A DNA stretch of 64,000 nucleotides from Deltaproteobacteria bacterium (lineage in GTDB: Bacteria > Desulfobacterota > DSM-4660 > Desulfatiglandales > HGW-15). The notes under the pieces are model-generated. The model searched no databases, was not told where the DNA came from, and was given only the letters and a program-made list of their open reading frames with translations. The position numbers and the translations under genes are program-made. The stretch covers positions 26,541 through 90,540 of the forward strand of contig JAGVAP010000062.1 in assembly GCA_020060215.1 (NCBI GenBank), given 5' to 3'. Positions 16,825-25,008 of the stretch are shown in pieces; the first letter of the stretch is position 1, and each line of letters opens with the position of its first letter.

Positions 16825-18032
16825 TGGATGGTCCCCGCCATTTGAAAGATGGGCATGTACATGGCCAGAACGATGAAGCCGATGATCAGTCCCATCACCA
16901 CCATCAGGGCGGGCTCCACGGAAGAGGCCAGGATGGAGAGCCTGGAATCGATCTCGTTTTCATAGAAATCGGCGATATCGTTGAGCACCTGCTCCAGGGC
17001 CCCGCTCTTCTCACCCGCTTCGATCATGCTCAGGGCGAGCTTCGGGAACGCCCTCGTCTTGGATATGGCCTCGGAGAAGCTCGTCCCCCTCTCGATGTCC
17101 TGTGCGGCCCGCTCCAGTTTCTCCTTCAGGAACTGGTTGTCCAGGGTGCCGGAGGAGACGCGAAGGGAGTCCAGAAGGGTCATTCCGCCCTGAAGCACGG
17201 TGGCCAGGGTGCGGGACATCTTGGAGAGGGAGTGATCGATGAAGATGGTCCCGAGAAACGGGATCCCGAGCTTGAACCGGTCCACCGCGACCCGGCCCTT
17301 CTCGGTCCCGGCGAATGCCCGGCAGCCCAGGGCCAGGAGACCGGCTGCCAGGAGCAGGGAGAGGAAATTGTCCTTCAGCCGGTGACTGACGTCCACGAGG
17401 AAGAGCGTGAGCCAGGGAAGCTCCGTGCCCGCTTCAAGATAGGTTCCTGTGAAGGACGGCACCACATAGACCATGAGAAAGACGATGACAAAGATGGAGA
17501 CCGCGGTGAGGATCACGGGATAGACGGACGCGGTCACAATCTTCTTGCGTATCTCCAGCACCTTCTTGATGTAAGAGATGTAGCGCGCGAGGGAGGAAGA
17601 GATGTTCCCGCTCCGCTCGCCCGCCTTCAGGGATGAAATATAAAGGTCCGAGAAGTGATGACCGTGTCTTCCGAATGCGTCCGAGAGGGAGGAGCCCGCG
17701 CTGATATCGTTTCTCACCTCCGTCAACACCCGGGTGAACTCGTCATTCCCCCTCTTCTCGATGATGACGTTCAGCGCTGAAATAATGGGCAGCCCGGCCT
17801 TGATGAGCACGGAGAACTCCTGGTTGAAGGCCATGAGATCCTTCAGCCGGACCTTCCTCCCGGGCAGCCCTCCCTTGATCAGTCCGCCAAACCCGTCCGA
17901 CCTGCGGATCTCTACGACAAAGAAGCCTTCCCGCTCGAGATGTCCTTCGAGTGATCTTCTGCTCTGCGCGATGAGAGTCCTTTCCAGGCTCTGCCCATCG
18001 CGGGTGAGCATCCTGCATTTGAAAGTCGGCAT
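16821..18032 (-). CDS. gspF: Inner-membrane platform protein GspF/PilC
   Basis: 403 residues with two repeated GspF domains and three membrane helices. Recognisable segments are LKDLMAFNQEFSVLIKAGLPI, FSDLYISSLKAGERSGNI, VTASVYPVILTAVSIFVIVFLMVYVVP (read in parts) and the second-copy FPKLALSMIEAGEKSGALEQ plus ASSVEPALMVVMGLIIGFIV. It anchors GspE at the inner membrane. It is the first gene of the minus-strand operon; the upstream gap to the divergent glycosyltransferase gene probably contains the promoter, though no clear one was identified. Confidence 0.93.
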   Translation of the reverse strand: MPTFKCRMLTRDGQSLERTLIAQSRRSLEGHLEREGFFVVEIRRSDGFGGLIKGGLPGRKVRLKDLMAFNQEFSVLIKAGLPIISALNVIIEKRGNDEFTRVLTEVRNDISAGSSLSDAFGRHGHHFSDLYISSLKAGERSGNISSSLARYISYIKKVLEIRKKIVTASVYPVILTAVSIFVIVFLMVYVVPSFTGTYLEAGTELPWLTLFLVDVSHRLKDNFLSLLLAAGLLALGCRAFAGTEKGRVAVDRFKLGIPFLGTIFIDHSLSKMSRTLATVLQGGMTLLDSLRVSSGTLDNQFLKEKLERAAQDIERGTSFSEAISKTRAFPKLALSMIEAGEKSGALEQVLNDIADFYENEIDSRLSILASSVEPALMVVMGLIIGFIVLAMYMPIFQMAGTIQ

Positions 18033-18815
18033 CCGATTGCTCGCTGCTGTGCCATTCGGGACCGGATCTCCGGGTGGGACCGGTCTTCGTTCAAGGCTGA
18101 TCGTTCATCGCGCCCGGCAGAAAGCGGTCTTTCGGATGGGCACCGATGACGCTGCACGACCCTGTCCAGGGTCGGGTCGACACACGGGCAGAGATTCCGG
18201 GGGTTGCAGGGCGAAGGCACATTGAGAGATACGGAGGCTGGTTAAAACCTGTGGGGATGATGGAAAGGCCGATCCAATTTTGCGGCTCCCGAGACGAATG
18301 CTACCCGTATGTTGAACGCCCGAAGGTGTTCTGCTATTCAATTTTCTTGCCGGCGCTGAACGGTCCTTCCCGTCCGGCGGGCCCGGAGTCGCAAACGTAT
18401 ACTCCAGATCGACTCCAATAGTCAACCGGCGGATGGTAATTCATTATAATTAATATTCATTATCATACATGATGTGTGCGGTCGGCTTGGCAGGCACAAG
18501 ATCTGGTGATCCCAAACTTCCATCCCGGATCCCTCGGTTCTTTCATCGGACGTTCGATTTTCGAATGTCCCATCCCTTCTTCCCCAGGCAGCTCGTGTTG
18601 TCCTCCGGTGCCGTGAACAAGCCTCAGTGTCCGTGTGCGATGCTTCATTCGGCATTCGGAGTTTGTCTTTCAGGAATCGCAAGCAGGAGCTTGCTCCAGA
18701 CTTTTCGTCCTTCCGGCCTCCGGTTTTTTCGCTGTTTCGGTTACCCATGTTGAGGTATAATCCGCCCCCGTCATCGAGCTCCCGACTTCTGGTGGCATAC
18801 CGAACTGGAGGTTCC
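18033..18815. other. Long divergent intergenic region
   Basis: This 783-base gap separates the divergent gspF operon and the GT2 gene. No reading frame in it looks like a protein. It holds an AT-rich stretch at 18436-18472 that includes TATAAT (18445-18450) and a degenerate Fur-box-like sequence, and a family A palindrome at 18674-18697. Promoters for both operons are expected here, but none can be assigned with confidence. Confidence 0.5.
18674..18697. repeat. REP-like palindrome (family A)
   Basis: A single copy of the GCAAGCAGGAGCTTGCTCC core preceded by GAATC, identical in the core to the copies near 7923. A TTCATTCGGCATTCGG segment about 25 bases upstream resembles sequence attached to the copies at 29505 and 47112. 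Confidence 0.8.
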
Positions 18816-18816
18816 G

Positions 18817-19998
18817 GTGAAACTGAGCGTGGTGGTTCCCTGCTTCAACGAAGAAAAGACGCTGATGAGGTGCGTGAAACGGGTCCTCGATATCCAGGGC
18901 GAATCGCTCGAGCTCGAGATCATCATCGTGGATGACTGTTCGACGGACCGGAGCCTGGAGATCGCGCGCGTTCTGGAGGCGCAAAACCCCGAGGTCAGGG
19001 TCATTCACCTGGCGAAAAACCAGGGGAAGGGGGCCGCGGTCTCTGCGGGCTTTCAGAGCGCCACGGGCGACGTGGTGGCGGTCCAGGATGCGGATCTGGA
19101 ATATGACCCGCAGGACCTCAGGCGGATGCTGACCCCCCTCATCGAAGACAAGGCGGACGTGGTTTTCGGCTCCCGTTTTCTCTCGACGGGGGCACACAGG
19201 GTGCTCTATTTCTGGCATTCCCTGGGCAACTATCTCATCACATCCCTCTCCAATATGTTCACGGACCTGAACATGACGGACGTGGAGAGCGGTTACAAGG
19301 TATTCCGGCGCGAAGTGCTCCGTTCCATCCGTATCGAGGAGAAGCGGTTCGGCTTCGAGCCCGAAATCGTCGCCAAGGTTTCGCACCTGCGCCCCAGGAT
19401 CTTCGAGACCGGGATCTCCTACTACGGCCGCACCTACGAAGAAGGAAAGAAGATCGGCTTCAGGGACGGGCTCAGGGCCCTCTACTGCATCCTGAAATAC
19501 AATGCGCCGAAGGCGCCCTGGTTTCTGCAGCTGCTGGTCTATCTCCTGGCAGGCGGGACGGCGGCGGCGGTGGATCTCCTCGTCTTCGTGCTCTTCGCCG
19601 GCAGCGGCCGGGGGCTGGTCCCATCCCTGTCCTTTTCCTTCATTCCCGCCGTTGCCGTTCTCTATCTCCTCGGCGCCCGCCTTGTTTTCAGGCGGAACGC
19701 GAGGTGGAGCGGTCGGGCCGAGATCATCCTCTTCGGGGTCGCCGCCTGCATGGCCTTTGTCGTCAACCTGCTCGTGACCGGGGCATTCCTGGTCTACGGT
19801 CTCCCTCCCTGGGGCTCGAAGCTCGCGGCGTTCGCGGTGGCGCTGATCCTTCTCTTCCCCATCCTTCGCTCCCTGGTCTTTCCAGAGCCGGCCGTCGGCC
19901 CGTGGAGACCGCAGGAGAGTCCGTATCCGCCTCCTTCGGACCCTGAAAAGCCGACCACGGCACAGGAACGAGGTGGCATTGTCGAGAAGAATGGCTAA
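18817..19998 (+). CDS. Family 2 glycosyltransferase fused to a GtrA-like membrane domain
   Basis: 393 residues from GTG 18817, supported by GGAGG five bases upstream. The N-terminal half is a GT-A, dolichyl-phosphate-sugar synthase type (LSVVVPCFNEEKTL, VDDCSTDRS, GKGAAVSAGF, VQDADLEYDPQ with the DxD-type metal site, DVESGYKVFRREVL). From about residue 230 there are four hydrophobic helices of the GtrA/DPMS type (LLVYLLAGGTAAAVDLLVFVL and following). The tail is proline-rich. The likely reaction is sugar transfer from a nucleotide sugar to polyprenyl phosphate at the inner membrane; the sugar is unknown. Located upstream of ugd, consistent with polysaccharide or lipid modification. Confidence 0.88.
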   Translation: MKLSVVVPCFNEEKTLMRCVKRVLDIQGESLELEIIIVDDCSTDRSLEIARVLEAQNPEVRVIHLAKNQGKGAAVSAGFQSATGDVVAVQDADLEYDPQDLRRMLTPLIEDKADVVFGSRFLSTGAHRVLYFWHSLGNYLITSLSNMFTDLNMTDVESGYKVFRREVLRSIRIEEKRFGFEPEIVAKVSHLRPRIFETGISYYGRTYEEGKKIGFRDGLRALYCILKYNAPKAPWFLQLLVYLLAGGTAAAVDLLVFVLFAGSGRGLVPSLSFSFIPAVAVLYLLGARLVFRRNARWSGRAEIILFGVAACMAFVVNLLVTGAFLVYGLPPWGSKLAAFAVALILLFPILRSLVFPEPAVGPWRPQESPYPPPSDPEKPTTAQERGGIVEKNG

Positions 19999-20075
19999 TG
20001 TCTGTGGGACCAAGAGCCCTATCTCCCGGTCTCCCCGTGCAGCACCCAGGCAAAGTGCAAGGGTGCGCCGGGTGC

Positions 20076-20086
20076 GGGGGGGGGGG
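20076..20086 (+). repeat. Eleven-base guanine homopolymer
   Basis: An uninterrupted run of 11 G lies between the GT2 gene and ugd. It is about 90 bases upstream of the candidate ugd promoter. Such tracts are prone to slippage and to sequencing error. Confidence 0.8.
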
Positions 20087-20171
20087 AGGTCGGAGCACAA
20101 GGATGACGCGACGGAGAAAACTCGTCTGTATTTGCCCGCCGCCTTGAGCAGCATCGGGACCTGGGTAGTAT

Positions 20172-20200
20172 TTGACGTTTTCACCCCCTCCAGGTAGTTT
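20172..20200 (+). promoter_or_regulatory. Candidate sigma-70 promoter for ugd
   Basis: TTGACG (20172-20177), a 17-base spacer and TAGTTT (20195-20200) lie about 58 bases before the ugd start. The -35 matches well and the -10 only partly. Confidence 0.35.
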
Positions 20201-20258
20201 GGGGGGACATGCGGGTCAAAGGGCCGGACGGCTTCCGGATCATGAATGAGGGGTGACC

Positions 20259-21635
20259 ATGGCTTTCGAGAAGAATATCCTTTGCATCGGCGCGGGCTAT
20301 GTGGGCGCGCCGACCATGGCGATGATTGCCGCCAAATGTCCGCACTACAGGGTGCTCGTCGTCGACATCGATCGTGAGAAGATCAAGGCGTGGAACAGCG
20401 ACCGGCTGCCCATCTACGAACCGGGGCTTGACGAACTGGTGAAGAAGACCAGGGGCCGAAATCTATTTCTCTCCGCCGAGATCGAGAGGGGAATCCAGGA
20501 GTGCGACATCATCTTCGTCTCCGTCAACACCCCGACCAAGGCCTTCGGACAAGGGGCCGGGAAGGCTGCCGACCTCCAGTACTGGGAAAGGACGGCCAGG
20601 CAGATCCTGGAGAACTCCGAAAGAAACAAGATCATCGTGGAGAAGTCCACGCTGCCCGTGAGGACCGCCGAGGCCATGGAGCGGATCCTGAACGGGAACT
20701 CCAAGGGCATCCATTTCGAGGTGATCTCCAATCCGGAGTTTCTCGCAGAAGGATCCGCCGTGCAGGACCTCGAGTCCCCGGACAGGGTGCTGATCGGCTC
20801 CAGGGAGACGCCGGAAGGTGTGCTTGCAAGGAAGGCGATCGTCGATATCTATGCGAACTGGGTGGACCGGGAGCGGATCATCGAGTCGAACGTGTGGAGC
20901 TCCGAGCTTTCCAAGCTGACGGCCAATGCCTTTCTCGCCCAGAGGATCTCTTCCATCAATACCATCTCGGCCCTTTGCGAGAAGACCGAAGCCGACGTGG
21001 ATGAGATCGCCTATGCCGTGGGGAAGGACTCCAGGGTGGGACCTCACTTTCTCAAGGCGAGCGTGGGATTCGGGGGATCCTGTTTCAAAAAGGATATCCT
21101 GAACCTGGTCTACATCTGCGAGAGCTACGGCCTGGCGGAGGTGGCCCGGTACTGGGAGTCCGTCGTCGCGATCAACGAGTGGCAGGAGAAGCGGTTCATC
21201 ATGAACATGCTGGCCAACATGTTCAACACCATGGCCGGCAAGAAGATCGCGATCTTCGGTTTTGCCTTCAAGGCCAACACCGGGGACACGAGGGAGTCGG
21301 CTGCCATCTATGTGACGCGGGGACTGATCGAGGAGCATGCCAGGGTCGTCATCACCGACCCCAAAGCGCTCGACAATGCAAGGAAGGACCTGAGCGACAT
21401 CATCGACCGGGTTACCTTCGAGGCCGATCCTTACAGGGCGGCGGAGGGAGCACATGCCATCGCCGTGCTGACGGAGTGGTCCCTCTTCAAGCAGCTCGAC
21501 TACAGGCGCATCTACAAATCCATGGTCCACCCGGCCTTCCTCTTCGACGGGCGGAACATCCTGGACCACAAGGCTCTCTATGAACTGGGATTCAACGTCT
21601 TCCCTGTCGGGAAGAAACCGTTGAAGCACTTCTAG
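20259..21635 (+). CDS. ugd: UDP-glucose 6-dehydrogenase
   Basis: 458 residues from ATG 20259, which has GAGGGG five bases upstream; an in-frame GTG at 20253 overlaps that site. It is a nucleotide-sugar dehydrogenase: Rossmann motif CIGAGYVGAPT, FVSVNTPTKAFG, VEKSTLPVRTAE, NPEFLAEGSAV, the catalytic cysteine Cys275 in GFGGSCFKKDIL, and FAFKANTGDTRESAA in the second nucleotide domain. The exact motif wording (AFGQGAGKAADL, DILNLVYICE) is closer to the animal-type UGDH subgroup than to the short bacterial Ugd. It oxidises UDP-glucose to UDP-glucuronate for acidic polysaccharides. Its stop lies one base from the stop of the convergent thiolase gene. Confidence 0.93.
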   Translation: MAFEKNILCIGAGYVGAPTMAMIAAKCPHYRVLVVDIDREKIKAWNSDRLPIYEPGLDELVKKTRGRNLFLSAEIERGIQECDIIFVSVNTPTKAFGQGAGKAADLQYWERTARQILENSERNKIIVEKSTLPVRTAEAMERILNGNSKGIHFEVISNPEFLAEGSAVQDLESPDRVLIGSRETPEGVLARKAIVDIYANWVDRERIIESNVWSSELSKLTANAFLAQRISSINTISALCEKTEADVDEIAYAVGKDSRVGPHFLKASVGFGGSCFKKDILNLVYICESYGLAEVARYWESVVAINEWQEKRFIMNMLANMFNTMAGKKIAIFGFAFKANTGDTRESAAIYVTRGLIEEHARVVITDPKALDNARKDLSDIIDRVTFEADPYRAAEGAHAIAVLTEWSLFKQLDYRRIYKSMVHPAFLFDGRNILDHKALYELGFNVFPVGKKPLKHF

Positions 21636-21636
21636 T

Positions 21637-22884
21637 CTACATCATCTCCAACGCGCACGCCGTCGAAACGCCGCCTCCTCCGCAGATCGTCGCCAGCCCC
21701 AGGGTCTTTCCCCTCTTCTTCATGGCATGGAGCAGGGTGACCATGATCCGGCAACCCGTGGACCCGACCGGATGGCCCAGCCCTATTCCCGAACCGTTCA
21801 CGTTCGTGATCTCCCTCTTCAGGCCCAGCTCCTTTTCGCATCCCAGGTACTGCGCTGCAAAGGCCTCGTTCAGCTCGATCAACTCGAAATCCTTCGGCTT
21901 CAGGCCGCTGTTCTTCTCGAGGTTGCGCACGGCGGGGACCGGGCTCAGCCCCATGACCGACGGATGACATGCGCCCCGCCCCACGGCCTTGATGCGGGCG
22001 ATGGGTTGGATCCCCAGCTCGCGCGCCTTTTCTGCGGCCATGATCACCATGGCGCTCGCCCCATCGTTGATCCCGGACGAATTGCCGGCCGTCACCTTCC
22101 CGATCTTGGGTATGAATGCGGGGGGCAGCTTGGAGAGCTGGTCCATCGTCAGGCCGGGGCGGAAGTGCTCGTCCTTGTCAAAGGTTACGGGAGGTCCTTT
22201 TTTCTGCGGCAACTCCACAGGGACGATCTCCTCCCTGAAGTCCCCTTCCTTGGTGGCCCTCTCCGCATTGTTGTGGCTCCGGAGCGCAACCTCGTCCATC
22301 TCCTCTCGGCTGATGTTGTGGAGCTGGGATACGAACTCCGCCGTCACCCCCATGATGTAGGGCTTCCCTGCAAAGAGCTCCAGGGGCATGCCGCTCTTGA
22401 GGGGGCCTTCTTCCGGGTGGGGTATGAGATGGGAGCCGCAGTGAAGGGCCTGCATCAGGGTGTCCACGAAGAGCTGGTCCTGGAGCCGGCACCCCCACCT
22501 GGCGCTCGGGACCGTGTAGGCGATGCCGGACATGTGCTCCGTTCCTCCGGCGAGCACGATCTCGTCGATCCCTGCCTGGATGGCCGCCATTCCGGAGATC
22601 GTCGCCTCCATGGCAGAGGTGCAGACGCGGTTGATGGTCACAGCGGTGACGGAATCCGGGATCCCGGCCATCAGGGCCCCCACCCTGGCCACATTGAGGG
22701 CATCCCCCGGCTCCAGACAGCAACCGAATCGAACGTCGGTGAGCATAGCGGGCTCGATGCCGGCACGCTTCACCGCCCCTTTCATGGCAACGGCCGCAAG
22801 CTTCGCGGCATGACTGTCCCGCAGTGTCCCCCCGAAGGTCCCGATCGCCGTTCGGCAGGCCGAAACGATAACCACGTCTTTCAT
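21637..22884 (-). CDS. Acetyl-CoA acetyltransferase / thiolase
   Basis: 415 residues, slightly longer than a standard biosynthetic thiolase. All catalytic elements are present: acyl-accepting Cys88 in NRVCTSAMEA, LNEAFAAQ, GSGIGLGHPVGSTGCR with the catalytic His, and CGGGGVSTA with the second Cys. It condenses or cleaves acyl-CoA with acetyl-CoA; whether the role is beta-oxidation or synthesis cannot be told from the sequence. No other fatty-acid gene is adjacent. A palindrome upstream of the start suggests repression by a TetR-type regulator encoded elsewhere. Confidence 0.93.
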   Translation of the reverse strand: MKDVVIVSACRTAIGTFGGTLRDSHAAKLAAVAMKGAVKRAGIEPAMLTDVRFGCCLEPGDALNVARVGALMAGIPDSVTAVTINRVCTSAMEATISGMAAIQAGIDEIVLAGGTEHMSGIAYTVPSARWGCRLQDQLFVDTLMQALHCGSHLIPHPEEGPLKSGMPLELFAGKPYIMGVTAEFVSQLHNISREEMDEVALRSHNNAERATKEGDFREEIVPVELPQKKGPPVTFDKDEHFRPGLTMDQLSKLPPAFIPKIGKVTAGNSSGINDGASAMVIMAAEKARELGIQPIARIKAVGRGACHPSVMGLSPVPAVRNLEKNSGLKPKDFELIELNEAFAAQYLGCEKELGLKREITNVNGSGIGLGHPVGSTGCRIMVTLLHAMKKRGKTLGLATICGGGGVSTACALEMM

Positions 22885-22927
22885 CTGAGCACCCCTGTCC
22901 TAGGATTGGTTGGTAGAGCGTTCATAA

Positions 22928-22947
22928 CTGAATGGCCGTTCATTCAG
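22928..22947. promoter_or_regulatory. Palindromic operator upstream of the thiolase gene
   Basis: CTGAATGGCCGTTCATTCAG is an inverted repeat (CTGAATG, six-base spacer, CATTCAG) centred about 53 bases before the thiolase start. Its length and TGAATG half-sites resemble operators of TetR-family regulators of acyl-CoA metabolism. No TetR gene is present in this window. Confidence 0.5.
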
Positions 22948-23040
22948 GCGTTAATCTACAACGAAAACAGCGGGCGAGTAAAGGGGAAAGAGAGGGCTGT
23001 TTGGGGTTGGTGGTGGGTGGTCGGTTGTGGGACGTATTCC

Positions 23041-23107
23041 GGGTTTCGGGTGTCAGCCCGGTCGTCCATCGATTTCCGGACACCTGAACACTGAAACCTG
23101 AAACCTC
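23041..23107 (-). repeat. GGTTTCAGGTTTCAG repeat (family C), copy 1
   Basis: Read on the minus strand this 67-base element starts AGGTTTCAGGTTTCAGTGTT. It matches, in the opposite orientation, the element at 57355-57432; the first 28 bases are identical. Its ends are inverted (AAACCTGAAA against GGGTTTCGGG), so it can fold back. Confidence 0.75.
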
Positions 23108-23165
23108 TTCGTGCACTCCACCGGGGAGGAGTGACTCACCGGCCAACCACGCACCACCGCCACCC

Positions 23166-23921
23166 TCACTCTTTTCCTGAAACCAGCTCCGCCACGAAGC
23201 TCCCGACCCTGACCGCGCTCCTGATGCGGACGGGGATCCGGTGACGGTCGGCCGTGACCCATATCTGGAGGTTCGACTTCTCGCTTTTCTCGAACACGCC
23301 GCCGATATTCTTCATCTCCGGCTCGACCAGGTAAGTGTCGTACTCCCTGCCCGCCACCCGGATCTTTTCCCTCCGGATCACCCTGGCCGTGCTGACCACG
23401 GTCCGCTTCCCGTCCGTCACCGGCTGCACCATCACCTTCCCTTCCGCGAGATCCTGCACGCGGAACGCATAGAAGATGGAGAGGGGATCGAACGTCCCGC
23501 GTTGTATGGGGACCGGCTCCCTCTTCTGCCCGGATTCGGAGTACCTCGCCTCTCCCTTCTCCCAATCGAAATGGACCGCGATGTCCCGCTTACGTTTGCC
23601 CTGCTGCAGTTTCGTGAAGGCGATCGAGCGGTTCATGGAACCGTCCGCATAGGCCTCGATCGTGTCCCTCACCATGTAAAAAGGGTCAATGTATTCAAAC
23701 GTCCTGGCGGTGGCCCTGAAATGAAAGCACTCCACCCCTTCCTTGATCTCACGGGGAAGGATCTCCAGGGTCGCTTCTCCGGCCGGAATAAAGGACCAGT
23801 AGACCATGAATCTCAGCCTCTCCCCGGGCTGGAACGGGACGTTTCCGCCCTCCCCGGAGGCATACAGGGGCCGGACGAGGATGAGGCTCAGCAGCCAGAG
23901 GAGGATCGCGGGCCTTTTCAT
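23166..23921 (-). CDS. Exported DUF3108 protein
   Basis: 251 residues. The signal peptide MKRPAILLWLLSLILVRPLYA is followed by a beta-rich domain with DUF3108-type segments: PGERLRFMVYWSFIPAGEATLEI, YIDPFYMVRDTIEAYAD, RDIAVHFDWEKGEARY, DPLSIFYAFRVQDL (read as separate pieces) and NLQIWVTADRHRIPVRIRS. Members are periplasmic or outer-membrane-associated proteins of unknown function in Gram-negative bacteria. The protein starts 28 bases after the stop of the upstream unknown gene, so they are probably cotranscribed. Confidence 0.82.
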   Translation of the reverse strand: MKRPAILLWLLSLILVRPLYASGEGGNVPFQPGERLRFMVYWSFIPAGEATLEILPREIKEGVECFHFRATARTFEYIDPFYMVRDTIEAYADGSMNRSIAFTKLQQGKRKRDIAVHFDWEKGEARYSESGQKREPVPIQRGTFDPLSIFYAFRVQDLAEGKVMVQPVTDGKRTVVSTARVIRREKIRVAGREYDTYLVEPEMKNIGGVFEKSEKSNLQIWVTADRHRIPVRIRSAVRVGSFVAELVSGKE

Positions 23922-23948
23922 GGGCTGTCTTTCATGAGGGACGACCGC

Positions 23949-24656
23949 CTACTTCTCCACCAGGAGGTAGTGATCCGGCTTCAGGCGGGCAAAGATCACG
24001 GCGCCGGGGCAGGGCCTTACCAGTTTGCTCTTGTGTTCCCTGCCGATGACCTGGAAGAGTTCGAGGCAACAGGAGCAGATATGAGCGCTGATGTCAATGG
24101 AATAGGGTATCTTCGCCCCGTCGCGTTCGACGAAGAAGCGCGGTTTGAAAAAATTCGCGTGGTTTGCGGAGTGGGACAGGAAGAGAAAGGAATAGTCCTT
24201 TACATCGGAACCCAACCGGGCGGCCCACCTCAGGTAGATCCTCTTTTCCGTGTCCCCGACCTCCCCCCATTCCGAGGGGGTCCTGGAGGAGAACCCGGGA
24301 TCGCGGACCAACTCCTCCTTTTCCTCGACGGCGGCGGACCTGGAGGGGACGAAGTCGGATCTTGTGATGACCCCGTCCTTGCGGTCTCGAACCGTTTCCA
24401 GATCGAAAGAGCTCACGACCAGGAAGAGCCCGTTCCGGTCGGAAGCCCTGTACCAGCTTGCCTGCCTGGAACAGGTCTCGTTCCACACCGAGGGGTTCAC
24501 GATCGTGATCCGGTTCATCTCGTCGAGGGGGGTGCACACCACCCCCTTGGCCCTGGAGACCTTCACCCCCCGGCCTTCGAGATCGGCCTGCAGCAGGCCG
24601 GCCTCTTCGGCGGTGAGCCAGTAGATGTGTTTTCGATATTCCACGGCGGGCTTCAT
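23949..24656 (-). CDS. Conserved-looking cytoplasmic protein of unknown function
   Basis: 235 residues from ATG 24656 (MKPAVEYRKHIYWLT). The longer open frame upstream is not supported. AGGAGG lies twelve bases before the ATG, which is farther than usual. No signal peptide or membrane segment is seen. Notable features are DISAHICSCCLELFQVIG with a CxCC cluster, KLVRPCPGAVIFARLK and a DYSFLFLSHSANHANF stretch. I do not recognise the family; the cysteines might bind a metal. It probably shares a transcript with the DUF3108 gene. Confidence 0.65.
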   Translation of the reverse strand: MKPAVEYRKHIYWLTAEEAGLLQADLEGRGVKVSRAKGVVCTPLDEMNRITIVNPSVWNETCSRQASWYRASDRNGLFLVVSSFDLETVRDRKDGVITRSDFVPSRSAAVEEKEELVRDPGFSSRTPSEWGEVGDTEKRIYLRWAARLGSDVKDYSFLFLSHSANHANFFKPRFFVERDGAKIPYSIDISAHICSCCLELFQVIGREHKSKLVRPCPGAVIFARLKPDHYLLVEK

Positions 24657-24812
24657 GCAGGCAGCGAGCCTCCTGTCCGGATTATGTGACAACCTGCGGT
24701 TGAAGACAAGAGTTCTCTCCTTGGTTTTCGCAGGGGAAAGGGCTCTTGTCGACAAGAACAGGAACAACCTGGCGGGGAACCCTGAACCCCTGGACCTCCG
24801 GGGAGAAATGTA

Positions 24813-24841
24813 TTGCAGACGAATATCACACATGCGATAAA
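24813..24841 (+). promoter_or_regulatory. Candidate sigma-70 promoter for the moeA operon
   Basis: TTGCAG (24813-24818), a 17-base spacer and GATAAA (24836-24841), about 170 bases upstream of the moeA start. Moderate matches to consensus. The palindrome at 24893 would lie in the leader RNA. Confidence 0.38.
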
Positions 24842-24892
24842 TAAATCTTCGGGTTCTTGCCTGAAACTTCTCTGCAGAGTGCAAAGAAGCAC

Positions 24893-24958
24893 TGCCACGA
24901 AGGCGCGAAGAGACAGAGAAGACCAGATATCTTTCCCGGTGTCCCGGTGTGTTCGTGG
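24893..24958. repeat. CACGAAG palindromic repeat (family B), copy 1
   Basis: CCACGAAGGCGCGAAG on one side and GTGTGTTCGTGGCGGG on the other form the arms. Related copies lie at 53460-53522, 54848-54912 and 57234-57290. Confidence 0.65.
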
Positions 24959-25008
24959 CGGGATCAGGGTTGCGGCCGCCAAGGCCTGCATGAGGAGGAT
25001 GGTCCGAG

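Larger units (their letters stand above)
24657..25008. other. Divergent intergenic region before moeA
   Basis: The 352-base gap between the divergent unknown gene and moeA contains a candidate sigma-70 promoter (24813-24841) and a CACGAAG-family palindrome (24893-24958). The moeA ribosome-binding site (AGGAGG at 24993-24998) is at its end. No other gene is seen. Confidence 0.5.

Noticed and set aside
18036..18056. Possible sigma-54 site before gspF (TGGCACAGCAGCGAGCA on the minus strand)
   Set aside because: The GG to GC spacing is 11 bases and not 10, and it would lie only a few bases from the start codon.
18440..18472. AT-rich stretch resembling a Fur box (AATATTCATTATC)
   Set aside because: Only about 13 of 19 positions match the consensus and it lies more than 340 bases from either neighbouring start, so it is not supported as an operator.
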